Assembly (NCBI GenBank): GCA_900550445.1
Contig: URSF01000008.1
Coordinates: forward strand, 1 to 64,000
Source of the DNA: an uncultured Rhodospirillaceae bacterium
Lineage (GTDB): Bacteria > Pseudomonadota > Alphaproteobacteria > CAAGCB01 > CAG-977
Reading direction: 5' to 3'
DNA: 64,000 nt
Numbering within the stretch: the stretch's first letter is position 1; each line of letters begins with the position of its first letter. The notes below the pieces were generated by a model. That model ran no database searches. It saw only the letters and a list, made by a program, of their open reading frames with translations, and was not told the DNA's origin. The position numbers were made by a program, and so were the translations under genes. Positions 16,921 to 25,127 of this stretch are shown here, in pieces.

Positions 16921-18048
16921 TCAATCCAGTCCTTTTGCATGCAGCCAGCCGGACAGCAGATCCGCTATTTCAACGTTGTTTAAATCGGAAAACGGAAAAT
17001 GAGTGTTGCCTTTAACGCCTGCTTCGGGTAGGTGCACAACCGTTACGTCGCCGCCGCGTTTGTTAACCGCGTCCGCCCAGCGGCGGGCGATCCGCAGGCG
17101 TTGATGCCAGCGTTTTTGTTCTTCGGTATATCTGTCGTCCGATCCCATAAAATCGCCGTAGTAGATAATAATGGGAAATTTTGTATACGCAGTTAGTTCG
17201 GCTTCGGAAACTTCTACGGTTTCTCCTTGTCCTGATTCCGTTTTTTCTGCGGTTGGGTTTTCTTCTTTAACAAACGGAAAGCTGCCGCCGGGTTCGTAAG
17301 CGGCGATTGCTTTGATTTTTTCGCTTTTCAGAGCGGTAAACCACCCGACGGCGCCGCTGTCGACGACGGCGGCAACATGAGTAATGATATTGTAGGTTCC
17401 GAAAACATCAAGCTTTGACAATTCTTTTCCAAGCCAACTTTCCAATTCTTTTTGAATAGCGGAACGGTCTGACACGATAAGCGGAAGAGATGCCAGATCT
17501 TCTTTGGTAATGTTTCTTTTAGCGGCAAGCGGGCTTTTCGCCTGAAACAAAAGCCCCCATTTTTCCTTTACCGGCATGCGAAGATAGTCAAATTTGCTAA
17601 CATCTGTCGGTTCAAGCAATACTCCAAAATCAAGCAAACCCTGTTCCAGCTTTTCTTTGATATAATCGGCGCTGTTCGTATAAAAATGATATTGCACTTT
17701 GGGATATTTACGGCGAAAGCTGTCAAAAATAGGAGTTAAAGACTGTAATGCCGTCAGACCGCCGCCGCCGATGGAAATGATTCCACCGGTTTCGGTTTGT
17801 TCTTCAAATTCATTTTTAATTTTCGCTATCAGAGATGTTACTTCTTCGGCGCGCTGTCGCAGCATAATACCGGCATCTGTTAAAACAAGGCGTTTGCCTC
17901 GAATAAAGAGCTGCGTACCAAGTTCTTCTTCGAGTTGAGACATTTGCCTGCTGAGCGCCGGTTGAGCAATATGCAAAACCTCAGCCGCCCGGGATATGTT
18001 TTCCTCTCTGACAACAACCAAAAAATTTTTTAATATTCTTAATTCCAT
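16921..18048 (-). CDS. LysR regulator fused to C-terminal part of an alpha/beta hydrolase
   Basis: 375 residues, longer than the roughly 300 of normal LysR proteins. Residues 1-60 are the winged helix (ISRAAEVLHIAQPALSRQMSQ) and about 90-225 the ligand-binding domain, which stops short. From about residue 233 the sequence changes to a typical serine-hydrolase tail: GWFTALKSEKIKAIAAYEPGG, FPIIIYYGD, RGGDVTVVHLPEAGVKGNTH and FPFSDLNNVEIADLLSGWL. The hydrolase N-terminal half and its intact GxSxG elbow are missing; VDSGAVG sits at the join. The simplest reading is an in-frame deletion that fused two adjacent genes. The regulator may be altered or dead. Confidence 0.8.
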   Translation of the reverse strand: MELRILKNFLVVVREENISRAAEVLHIAQPALSRQMSQLEEELGTQLFIRGKRLVLTDAGIMLRQRAEEVTSLIAKIKNEFEEQTETGGIISIGGGGLTALQSLTPIFDSFRRKYPKVQYHFYTNSADYIKEKLEQGLLDFGVLLEPTDVSKFDYLRMPVKEKWGLLFQAKSPLAAKRNITKEDLASLPLIVSDRSAIQKELESWLGKELSKLDVFGTYNIITHVAAVVDSGAVGWFTALKSEKIKAIAAYEPGGSFPFVKEENPTAEKTESGQGETVEVSEAELTAYTKFPIIIYYGDFMGSDDRYTEEQKRWHQRLRIARRWADAVNKRGGDVTVVHLPEAGVKGNTHFPFSDLNNVEIADLLSGWLHAKGLD

Positions 18049-18593
18049 CCTCGCCGTATTATTGATATAAACGAGTGATTAAATTTTTAATAAAATTTAA
18101 AAAATAAAGAAGTATAAGTAAACGAGTTCGGAAAATTCTCCCAAAATGCAATTTTAAAATTTACAACATTTGAACTCAGTTGGGCGCTTGATGCTTAAAA
18201 GAAAAACAGTCCCCCGGAGTGGGAGCTGTTAACTATGGCTGGGGAACTCGGAGGTATGATTTTGATTTTTTGATGATATTAAATGACGGATTTCTGGGAT
18301 TTTTAACAAGATGTTTTTCCCTTTTTATAAAAAATATTAGCAGTTTTGTTAGTATGTTTATCACGTTAAATTATGCCTTTGAGATTGTAAACGGAGAAAA
18401 AGGAAAACTATAAAAATCTTTAAGGACAATTATAATTGAATGCCGTAAAAAGCCGGAATCGCCTGTGAAATGCAAGTTCGGCAAACCGCTAAAGAAAATA
18501 AAATCCGAAAATGTGATCATTTGTTCAAAATGTCCGGATTAGGACGAAAACTGTTTATGATTATCTCTATCCTTGAACATTGGGTAAGCACCT
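18049..18593. other. Gene-free stretch holding an inverted island-end copy
   Basis: 545 bp without a convincing gene. The first 180 bp should contain the promoter of the LysR fusion gene. Bases 18232-18475 are a diverged inverted copy of the right end of the tRNA-Gln island (listed separately). The remaining 120 bp before the tRNA-Ser repeat unit show nothing that can be named. A short open frame at 18219-18413 exists only because the repeat is open in that frame. Confidence 0.6.
18232..18475 (+). repeat. Diverged inverted copy of the island right end
   Basis: Matches, with about one mismatch in five, the reverse complement of 43340-43577. Shared blocks in order are GGCTGGGGAAC, GGAGGTATGATTTTGATTTT, TTAAATGACGGATTT, TTAGCAGTTTTGTTAG, TTTATCACGTTAAAT, TATAAAAATC and TAAAAAGCCGGAAT. 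It therefore carries an att-like tRNA-Gln end, the paired GCTAAC boxes and the HTH-gene leader, without the gene. It marks a former or rearranged related element. Confidence 0.8.
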
Positions 18594-18757
18594 CCTTTTT
18601 ATCAAGGCTTCTTCTCCTCTTTCTCCCTTGCCATAAAAAAAGCGCCTTATCGGCGCTTTTAAATGGCTTAAGAGAAAGGGATTGTTCACTTTCGTTCACC
18701 CCTCAAGGGGGTCGCTCGGACTATCGTCCTGCGCGTCGTCACCAAAGGTGACCGAAC
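18594..18757. repeat. 164-bp repeat unit downstream of tRNA-Ser
   Basis: Bases 18594-18680 are nearly identical to 18758-18844. Each copy holds a pyrimidine-rich segment, a terminator hairpin and the last roughly 20 bases of the tRNA-Ser gene; this copy differs by a small indel at the acceptor end. Between the copies is a 75-bp string of short hairpins (CCCCT-CA-AGGGG, GGAC-TATC-GTCC, CACC-AAA-GGTG). Offset between copies is 164 bp. Confidence 0.85.
18634..18660 (-). terminator. Second tRNA-Ser terminator (in the repeat copy)
   Basis: AGCGCC-TTAT-CGGCGCT hairpin followed on the minus strand by seven T; identical to the hairpin next to the tRNA gene. Confidence 0.75.
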
Positions 18758-18797
18758 CCTTTTTATCAAGGCTTCTTCTCCTCTTTCTCCCTCGCCA

Positions 18798-18824
18798 TAA
18801 AAAAAGCGCCTTATCGGCGCTTTT
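18798..18824 (-). terminator. Terminator directly after tRNA-Ser
   Basis: AGCGCC-TTAT-CGGCGCT stem-loop with a minus-strand T run, four bases beyond the encoded CCA of tRNA-Ser. Confidence 0.85.
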
Positions 18825-18827
18825 AAA

Positions 18828-18919
18828 TGGCGGAGAGAAAGGGATTCGAACCCTTGATAGGCTTTGACACCTATACTTGATTTCCAATCAAGCTCCTTCG
18901 GCCTCTCGGACATCTCTCC
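18828..18919 (-). tRNA. tRNA-Ser (anticodon GGA)
   Basis: Minus-strand class II tRNA with a long variable arm. Acceptor GGAGAGA/TCTCTCC, discriminator G, encoded CCA. The loop TTGGAAA on a CTTGA/TCAAG stem gives anticodon GGA, reading UCC and UCU. Its 3' end is duplicated in the repeat unit at 18594-18757. Confidence 0.95.
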
Positions 18920-19077
18920 TTAATCGGATAGGGGTACAAATACCCCATTCACTGCTAAAAAACAACATTTTTTTTATTTTTTCTTCTGATAGTTCATTTT
19001 TTCCTTGTATTTTTAATCTTTTTTAAAAATATTCTTTTTATCTTGAATAAAGAAAAAAACAAAACAGAAGGTTAAAC

Positions 19078-19353
19078 ATGTTTTTGGGACGTCTTTTGGG
19101 GTGGACCTTTCTTTTACTGGCTGTATTCACCGCTTCAGCCGAAGCCGTCGCCGCCCTCAGTACCGGCGAATATATCAGTCTGGCGACCTCTGACGTTCTG
19201 ACCATTATTACCGGAATTTCTCCGCAGACCGCGGATACGTTTACCGGACGGTTGCTGCTCTGGCCGGCCTGGGCCAGCATCGGATTGACCGGGCTGGTTC
19301 TGATTTTCCTGTGCCGCAAAAAGAAATATAAAAACTCCTTTTCGGTAAAATAA
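19078..19353 (+). CDS. Small two-helix membrane protein
   Basis: 91 residues, not recognised. The start follows AGAAGG by eight bases. A first hydrophobic segment (about 5-28, with a possible signal-type AxA near ASAEAVA) and a second (about 60-82) flank a short loop; the C-terminus is lysine-rich (CRKKKYKNSF), suggesting a cytosolic tail. It converges on lepA, with one base between the stops. Codon use looks like its neighbours. An overlapping antisense frame at 19038-19319 is less likely. Confidence 0.65.
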   Translation: MFLGRLLGWTFLLLAVFTASAEAVAALSTGEYISLATSDVLTIITGISPQTADTFTGRLLLWPAWASIGLTGLVLIFLCRKKKYKNSFSVK

Positions 19354-19354
19354 T

Positions 19355-21157
19355 TTATTCGTCCCCGATTCTTAACGCGGAAATAAAGGCTGACTGCGGA
19401 ATTTCGACCTTACCGAACTGCCGCATCTTTTTCTTGCCCTCTTTCTGCTTTTCCAGCAGCTTGCGCTTTCTGGTAATATCGCCGCCATAGCATTTTGACG
19501 TAACGTCCTTGCGGAAAGCCGCGATATCCTCGCGCGCAATAATTTTTCCGCCGATTGCCGCCTGAATGGGAATCTTAAATTGATGACGCGGAATTAAAAC
19601 CTTTAACCGCTCGCAAATCTGCCGGCCGCGACGTTCCGCGTCTGACCGGTGCGCTAAAAACGACAAAGCGTCAACGGTTTCTCCGTTTACCAAAATCGTT
19701 ACTTTCACCAGATCTCCAGTCTGATAGCCGGCGACTTCGTAATCAAAACTGGCATAACCGCGCGTAATTGATTTTAAACGGTCATAAAAATCAAACACGA
19801 TTTCATTTAATGGCAGGTCATAAACCAACATCGCCCGCGATCCGACATAAGTCAGATCTTTTTGCACGCCGCGGCGTTCCGTACACAGCTGCAAAACAGA
19901 GCCCAGATACTCATCGGGCACCAAAATGGACGCGTTGACCCAGGGTTCTTCAATCGAATCGATTTTCGTCACTTCCGGGAAATCCGCCGGATTATGCAAT
20001 TCTTTTAACGTTCCGTCCGTCATATGCATTTTGTAAACAACGCTTGGCGCCGTTGTAATCAAATCAAGCCCGAATTCGCGTTCCAAACGCTCTTCAATGA
20101 TTTCCATATGCAAAAGTCCCAGAAAACCACACCTGAATCCCTGGCCCAACGCCGCAGATTTTTCCGGCGTAAATTCAAAACTGGCGTCGTTCAGCTGCAG
20201 CTTGCCCAAAGCGTCGCGCAGATTTTCGTAATAACTGGTATCCAGAGGGAACATCGAACAAAATACGACAGGCACACTGGGTTTGAAGCCGGGCAGAGCC
20301 TCTGCCGCGGGGCGCTTGTCGTCCGTAATCGTATCGCCGACTTTGGTATCGCCGACCGTTTTAATGCCGGCGGTGATAAATCCCAGCTCTCCGGCAGTCA
20401 GCTGCCCGATATCTTTCATTTTAGGCGTAAAGATGCCGACTCGTTCGACTTCATGCGTCGTGCCGTTTGCCATCATTCTGATTTTCATGCCTTTTTTCAA
20501 AACGCCGTCTTTGACTCTCACCAGAATAATAACCCCCAGATACGGATCGTACCAGGAATCGACTAGCATCGCTTTCAACGGCGCTTCCGCATCACCCTGC
20601 GGCGCGGGCAACTGTGTAACAATGCTTTCCAAAACATCATCAATACCAACGCCTGTTTTAGCGGAAGTTTCAACCGCATTTGACGTATCAATACCGATCA
20701 CATCTTCAATTTGCGCTTTAACTTCTTCCGGGTGCGCCGCCGGCAGATCAATTTTGTTGATAACGGTCACCAATTCGTGATTCGCGTCCAAAGCTTTATA
20801 GACGTTTGCCAAAGTCTGCGCTTCCACCCCCTGTGAAGCGTCAACGACCAGTAAAGAACCTTCGCAAGCGGCCAAAGACCGGCTGACTTCATACGTAAAA
20901 TCGACATGCCCCGGCGTGTCAATCAGGTTCAGCTGATATTCCCGCCCGTCTTTGGCTTTATAGTTCAGCCGGACCGTCTGCGCTTTAATCGTAATCCCGC
21001 GTTCGCGTTCCAGATCCATGGAATCCAATATCTGATCGCGCATTTCGCGTTCGGTCAACCCGCCGCATCTTTGGATCAGGCGGTCGGCCAAAGTCGATTT
21101 GCCGTGGTCAATATGAGCCACAATGGAAAAATTGCGAATATGAGATAAATCCGTCAT
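19355..21157 (-). CDS. lepA: Elongation factor 4 (LepA)
   Basis: 600 residues, the normal length of this ribosome back-translocating GTPase. G1 AHIDHGKST, switch I with RGITIKAQTV, G3 DTPGHVDF and G4 NKIDLPAA are present. The domain with SMFPLD and FRCGFLGLLHMEI, and the LepA-specific C-terminal domain (KCYGGDITRKRKLLEKQKEGKKKMR), are complete. The ATG at 21157 is followed directly by the conserved HIRNFSIVAHID start. It is monocistronic and divergent from marC across 140 bp. Confidence 0.98.
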   Translation of the reverse strand: MTDLSHIRNFSIVAHIDHGKSTLADRLIQRCGGLTEREMRDQILDSMDLERERGITIKAQTVRLNYKAKDGREYQLNLIDTPGHVDFTYEVSRSLAACEGSLLVVDASQGVEAQTLANVYKALDANHELVTVINKIDLPAAHPEEVKAQIEDVIGIDTSNAVETSAKTGVGIDDVLESIVTQLPAPQGDAEAPLKAMLVDSWYDPYLGVIILVRVKDGVLKKGMKIRMMANGTTHEVERVGIFTPKMKDIGQLTAGELGFITAGIKTVGDTKVGDTITDDKRPAAEALPGFKPSVPVVFCSMFPLDTSYYENLRDALGKLQLNDASFEFTPEKSAALGQGFRCGFLGLLHMEIIEERLEREFGLDLITTAPSVVYKMHMTDGTLKELHNPADFPEVTKIDSIEEPWVNASILVPDEYLGSVLQLCTERRGVQKDLTYVGSRAMLVYDLPLNEIVFDFYDRLKSITRGYASFDYEVAGYQTGDLVKVTILVNGETVDALSFLAHRSDAERRGRQICERLKVLIPRHQFKIPIQAAIGGKIIAREDIAAFRKDVTSKCYGGDITRKRKLLEKQKEGKKKMRQFGKVEIPQSAFISALRIGDE

Positions 21158-21297
21158 TTAAAACCTTCATTCAACAAACAACTGGCAATAACATATATGA
21201 AACCGTCGTATGATTAAACAAAATCTTTTTTCCCCTCTTTTATTTTCTGTTTTATTTATGCTATCCTGTTAAAAAGTTTAAAAAAAGGGTCTTAAAC

Positions 21298-21924
21298 ATG
21301 ACAGCATTTTTTGATTTGTTCCTTCCGTCGTTTACGATGCTGTTTGTCACTATGGATCCGATCGGCAACATGCCGATTTTCATGAGCCTGACGGAAAGCC
21401 CGCGTCCGGGATATCGGTTATTAATGGCCAAACGATCTGTTTTGATCGGCTTTTCCGTTATGTTTTTTTTCGCTTATGCCGGCGAAGCTTTTTTAAATCT
21501 GCTGGGGATATCGATACCGGCGTTTCGTATTGCGGGCGGAATTATGCTGTTTATTGTCGCTCTGCAAATGATTTTTATTGACGAACAAAAAGAAAAAGCG
21601 GCTGAAGAAGCTTCTGATCACCCGTATGAAAACGACGTATCCGTTTTTCCTTTGGCGGTTCCTTTAATCGCGGGCCCCGGCTCAATTGCTTCGATTATAC
21701 TTTTGATGTCCGAAAGACATGGTAACATCAGCCAACAGGCGTATGTTATCGGATCGCTGATTGCCGTTTGCTTAATTACCTATTTTTTATTCAGACTGTC
21801 GAATCACTTTGCCCGCCTGTTCGGCCAGACGATCAACACGGTTATTTCCAAACTGCTCGGCATTATTTTAGGCGCGATGGCGTCACAGTTTATTATAGAC
21901 GGCGTACACGGCCTGATCGCATAA
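21298..21924 (+). CDS. MarC-family integral membrane protein
   Basis: 208 residues with six hydrophobic segments, the size and pattern of the MarC/UPF0056 family. Typical motifs are DPIGNMPIF near the start, the AFRIAGGIMLFIVALQM helix and VPLIAGPGSIASII. The family's transport role is unproven; the link to multiple antibiotic resistance in E. coli was not upheld. An acidic loop (EQKEKAAEEASDHPYEND) separates the halves. tRNA-Gln follows 67 bp later. Confidence 0.93.
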   Translation: MTAFFDLFLPSFTMLFVTMDPIGNMPIFMSLTESPRPGYRLLMAKRSVLIGFSVMFFFAYAGEAFLNLLGISIPAFRIAGGIMLFIVALQMIFIDEQKEKAAEEASDHPYENDVSVFPLAVPLIAGPGSIASIILLMSERHGNISQQAYVIGSLIAVCLITYFLFRLSNHFARLFGQTINTVISKLLGIILGAMASQFIIDGVHGLIA

Positions 21925-21991
21925 TAAAAAAATTCAAAAAAACTCTTGTCAAAAAAAGCGTGAAGGGTTATATAAATCATAAATTATTCAT

Positions 21992-22065
21992 TGGGGAATA
22001 GTTTAATGGTAGAACAGCGGACTCTGACTCCGTTAGTCTTGGTTCGAGTCCAGGTTCCCCAGCCA
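21992..22065 (+). tRNA. tRNA-Gln (anticodon CTG), island integration site
   Basis: Canonical cloverleaf with acceptor TGGGGAA/TTCCCCA, discriminator G and encoded CCA. The loop CTCTGAC gives anticodon CTG for CAG codons. Its 3' end (from TCCAGGTTCCCCAGCCA) recurs at 43562, and an integrase gene begins 112 bp downstream, so this tRNA is the attachment site of the island. Confidence 0.96.
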
Positions 22066-22110
22066 CCTTGAAAGCCAAGTCGTTGAAAACAAACGAACTT
22101 GGCTTTTTTA
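22049..22110 (+). other. attL: tRNA-Gln 3' end and its terminator
   Basis: The last 17 bases of tRNA-Gln plus the following hairpin (AAAGCCAAGT..ACTTGGCTTTTTT) are repeated at 43562-43620 with one substitution and a two-base deletion. The stem-loop is both the tRNA terminator and part of the attachment repeat, so integration restores both the tRNA and its terminator. Confidence 0.85.
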
Positions 22111-22123
22111 TGCTCGGGGAAAT

Positions 22124-22163
22124 GTTAGCAGTGCTAACAAAACTGCTAACAAACCTTGTTAGC
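22124..22163. promoter_or_regulatory. Cluster of four GCTAAC boxes before the integrase
   Basis: GTTAGC or GCTAAC occurs at 22124, 22133, 22145 and 22158 in both orientations, just after attL and just before the integrase start. The arrangement GCTAACAAAACTGCTAAC recurs at the right end of the island. These could be arm-type integrase sites or operators of the island's HTH regulator. Confidence 0.6.
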
Positions 22164-22176
22164 ACGGGCGGTTGTC

Positions 22177-23901
22177 ATGACATTGTACAATCGCGGCTAT
22201 TCTTATTATGCCATACTGCGTGTTTCCCGAAACGCCTGCCATTCTTCCGGTAAAAAACAGGTCTGGATTTCTTTGCGAACGACAGACAAAAAAATAGCTC
22301 AACAACGTTATATTGTGGTAGCATCGAAAATCTTAAATCAAGAGTTAAGCAAACATCAAAAACGTGAAAAAATGGGCTACAACAAAGACGACAATACTTT
22401 GGACTTTGACAGGCAGCAGGCAGAAACCTTCGCTTATGAATGGCTGTTGAATGCCATCAATGAGGAAAAAGCCAAACAAGCGGGTAAGGTGCTGACTTCC
22501 GAACCTTATATGCAACAGTTTGCCATGTTGCGTTCGAAGTATTCTTTGGCGGATTATTCGGATATGGAAAAAACGGTCAGCTTGTTTTTGTTGCGCAACG
22601 GCTACCCGTTTCCTTCGGAAGAAACTGCCGATATTTTGTTTGAAGCTTTTATGCGTGCCGTTTTGCAGTTTTGTTCTTTTATGGCGAAAATGGCCGCCGG
22701 GGAGACCCAAAATTTCCCCGAACGTCTGTTAAGCGGTGTCCCGGCGGCTATTACGTTCGGATCTTATGCATCAGGAATAACGACAACAACGGCTAAGCCG
22801 CTCAAACCCGACCTGACATTGGTTCAGTTGGCAGAAACGTATAACAACCTGGAATCCCGCAAAAATGCGACAAAGGATTCACAGGAGCGCATCTTAGCCA
22901 AAACTCGCGTTTGGCAAGAGCTGCTCGGAAAAGAAAAGACCATTCGCACGCTTACCAGTGACGACCTGCAAAAAGCGGTGGCGGAACTCCCCTTTATCAC
23001 CAAAGGCTTTGCGCGGACACATCAAGGAAACTACAACGTATTTCACGACATAGCAGAGGGTCGCAAACACCCCTCAAAACGCATTTCTTCCAAGACATTG
23101 GGGGAATATATCAGCATTGTGAAAAAACTGTTGTCCTGGGCTGTGCGTTTCAAGTACCTGCAGGAAAACCCTTTTGATTGCGTTGACGTACCGGTTGCGA
23201 AAAACGATGACGAAGGCGTTAAAAGGCTTCCCTTTACGTTAAATCAATTAAACGCAATTTTTCACGCGCCGATATATACGGGGTGTCGCGATGATAAATC
23301 GGGATATAACATTGTCGGGGAAGCTCACCCCCGCCGCGCACGATTTTGGGTGCCGTTATTAGGATTGTTTACCGGAGCCAGATGTAACGAGCTGTGCCAG
23401 TTATTGCCGTCAGACATTCATCAAACGGAGGGTGTTTGGGTTATCAGCATTAACGATGAAGGCGACAAACACGTTAAGACAAAAGCCGGCATTCGCGAAA
23501 TCCCCGTTCACCCTGAGCTGATAAAGATGGGCTTTTTGGATTATGTTCGGCAAATGAGAAGGGAAAAGCGACTGTTTCCGGAACTGAAACCTAATGCCCG
23601 AGGAGCCTATTCGGACGAGATGTCCCGTTGGTTCGGTCGTTTTTTAGAAACCGTCAACCGGACATTAAAGGCGAAAGACCGAATGGGGCAAGGTCATGTT
23701 TTCCACAGTTTTCGACACACGTTTCGTACCGAGTTGCGCAATAACGATGCAAGCAATGAGCACGTTCTGCGCTTAGGCGGTTGGGAGCGCGGTTCTTCTT
23801 TGGCTGACCATTACGGGACGATCAGCATGAAAGTCCTTGAGAAGACAATGATTGAAAAAGTCCGATATGACGGTCTGGATTTAAATCATTTGTACGTATA
23901 G
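22177..23901 (+). CDS. Island tyrosine recombinase (integrase)
   Basis: 574 residues from ATG 22177; a TTG 21 bases upstream gives a less credible extension, because the region before the ATG is not conserved in the decayed copy at 43688. The N-terminal half is a DNA arm/core-binding region with unusual length. The catalytic residues are in GARCNELCQL (Arg), HVFHSFRHTFR (His-x-x-Arg), GGWERGSSLADHYG (the Trp/His position and candidate Tyr). Resembles the large phage-type integrases that use tRNA genes. It lies next to tRNA-Gln attL and should drive integration and excision of the 21.5-kb island. Confidence 0.92.
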   Translation: MTLYNRGYSYYAILRVSRNACHSSGKKQVWISLRTTDKKIAQQRYIVVASKILNQELSKHQKREKMGYNKDDNTLDFDRQQAETFAYEWLLNAINEEKAKQAGKVLTSEPYMQQFAMLRSKYSLADYSDMEKTVSLFLLRNGYPFPSEETADILFEAFMRAVLQFCSFMAKMAAGETQNFPERLLSGVPAAITFGSYASGITTTTAKPLKPDLTLVQLAETYNNLESRKNATKDSQERILAKTRVWQELLGKEKTIRTLTSDDLQKAVAELPFITKGFARTHQGNYNVFHDIAEGRKHPSKRISSKTLGEYISIVKKLLSWAVRFKYLQENPFDCVDVPVAKNDDEGVKRLPFTLNQLNAIFHAPIYTGCRDDKSGYNIVGEAHPRRARFWVPLLGLFTGARCNELCQLLPSDIHQTEGVWVISINDEGDKHVKTKAGIREIPVHPELIKMGFLDYVRQMRREKRLFPELKPNARGAYSDEMSRWFGRFLETVNRTLKAKDRMGQGHVFHSFRHTFRTELRNNDASNEHVLRLGGWERGSSLADHYGTISMKVLEKTMIEKVRYDGLDLNHLYV

Positions 23902-23988
23902 CAAGGAAAGAAACGCGGCATTTTAGCGAATCGCTTTTGCTTTCACAGCGCAACAGATTTGCAACTTATAGATGAATCAATTACAACA

Positions 23989-24032
23989 AAAACAGCCTTG
24001 ATGGGCATTTTTGAAGATGGGCTGTTTTTTTG
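23989..24032 (+). terminator. Terminator after the integrase gene
   Basis: AAACAGCC and GGCTGTTT form the base of a long hairpin ending in seven T, about 90 bp after the integrase stop codon. Confidence 0.7.
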
Positions 24033-24224
24033 AGAATTTTGAGCGGTTTAACATATTGAAAATAAAAAGAATTTTGTTGTTCTTTTTTTTGGATAAAAAA
24101 GTTTTTTTTCTTCCATTTTTTGTGGTTTTTTGCTAATATAATTAAGTAATCAACAAATGGATTTTTTCCAAATTGCGGGCGTTTGTTGGTTGAACTTCGT
24201 TAACCCGCTAAAGAGGAGGCCAAA

Positions 24225-24257
24225 ATGGCAATAATTCTAAAATCTCCATCACCATAA
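24225..24257 (+). CDS. Possible ten-residue leader peptide
   Basis: Encodes MAIILKSPSP and follows AGAGGAGG with ideal spacing, one of the strongest ribosome sites in the window. It lies 170 bp before the next gene, in a region with inverted repeats, so it might be a regulatory leader. No family can be assigned and chance is possible. Confidence 0.3.
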   Translation: MAIILKSPSP

Positions 24258-24428
24258 ATATATAGATAAAACTGTTGCACGGTTTCATGTGTGTATGTGT
24301 TTATTTCGCATTAACACATGTTGCTTCTTTGCGCACGTTATAAATCTATATCTTAACTTCGTTAATATTGGCGAATGCGTTTGCCAATACAGTGTAATTT
24401 TGTGCCCAAAAGGCTGAAAGGTCAAAGC

Positions 24429-25115
24429 ATGTTTAATTTAAATACCGGTGATAATCACAGTAATCAAACACAAGCGGAAAGCATCGTAGATAAGGCTATT
24501 CTCGAAATCCGGGGATATATTAAAACGGAAGAAGATTCCTATAAAAAACATCAGGAAACGGGGATCGATTTGCTTGTTTCTTTATGTCAAAAAACGGCTC
24601 AGATAAAAAAGTCTGACACCGCTAAAAAGGAGCTAAAGGAAAGAGCAAATGAAATCATAAAGCGGGTTACAAAAAACGGCAAACAACCGGTTTGTAACAG
24701 CCTCTTTTTAAAGCTCTTCTATGTCTGTTTTTATCGCGATGACAATGAGAGTGTGACGTCAAATGCGTTTTCTCAAAAGAAGATGACCTATTACAACGCA
24801 TATCTGTATTGTGACAGGAAATATGGAAATGAAGATTCTTCATTTTCTAACTTAAAAGAGAAGCTTCAAGATGACGGGATTACATCCGTTCGGAAATTAT
24901 ATGAGCTGTATTCTAAAGAATATTCGGATAGAAACAAAGAGGATCGTACGAAATATCCGACCTTTACTCATAAGGACAAACTCTTTTCCATACATTCGAA
25001 ACTTTTCAAAAAAGTTGTGGATGAGGATAAAGAATTTGTCGAAACTTTTGAGGAAAACGGTTTCGAAATAACAGTTCAGGTTTCCAAAAAATCGTACGAG
25101 AAGGCCGCTTCTTAA
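24429..25115 (+). CDS. Unknown island protein upstream of the Rep-like gene
   Basis: 228 residues, not recognised. The ATG at 24429 follows GAAAGG; the in-frame start at 24375 lacks a ribosome site. Charged and lysine-rich, mostly helical, with a likely coiled coil at about 15-75 (AILEIRGYIKTEEDSYKKH, KKELKERANEIIKRV). A more folded middle part contains LFLKLFYVCFYRDDN and the end contains FTHKDKLFSIHSKLFKKVVDEDKEF. No cysteine cluster, signal or helix-turn-helix is obvious. Its position before the iteron-like repeats and the HUH-like gene suggests a role in replication or its control; this is inference. Confidence 0.7.
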   Translation: MFNLNTGDNHSNQTQAESIVDKAILEIRGYIKTEEDSYKKHQETGIDLLVSLCQKTAQIKKSDTAKKELKERANEIIKRVTKNGKQPVCNSLFLKLFYVCFYRDDNESVTSNAFSQKKMTYYNAYLYCDRKYGNEDSSFSNLKEKLQDDGITSVRKLYELYSKEYSDRNKEDRTKYPTFTHKDKLFSIHSKLFKKVVDEDKEFVETFEENGFEITVQVSKKSYEKAAS

Positions 25116-25127
25116 ATCTAACGACTG

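Larger units (their letters stand above)
23902..24428. other. Gene-free leader of the replication-like module
   Basis: 527 bp. It holds the integrase terminator, a poly-A/T stretch likely to contain a promoter, the 11-mer AACTTCGTTAA twice (24193 and 24356), an inverted repeat ATTGGC..GCCAAT near 24368-24389, a hairpin-forming stretch of ATGTGTGT..AACACAT, and a ten-codon reading frame at 24225 with a very strong ribosome site. No larger gene is visible. Confidence 0.55.

Noticed and set aside
18219..18413. Open frame of 64 codons in the island-end copy, similar to an antisense frame at 43473-43676
   Set aside because: Both frames follow from one DNA repeat, start inside the att region and have no ribosome site. 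The similarity is explained by the repeat, not by a protein.
19038..19319. Antisense frame of 93 codons over the small membrane protein gene
   Set aside because: No ribosome site, ordinary composition only by shadowing; the plus-strand frame has a good start and membrane helices.
20024..20780. Two long plus-strand frames opposite lepA (180 and 165 codons)
   Set aside because: Shadows of a highly conserved gene; lepA is unambiguous on the other strand.
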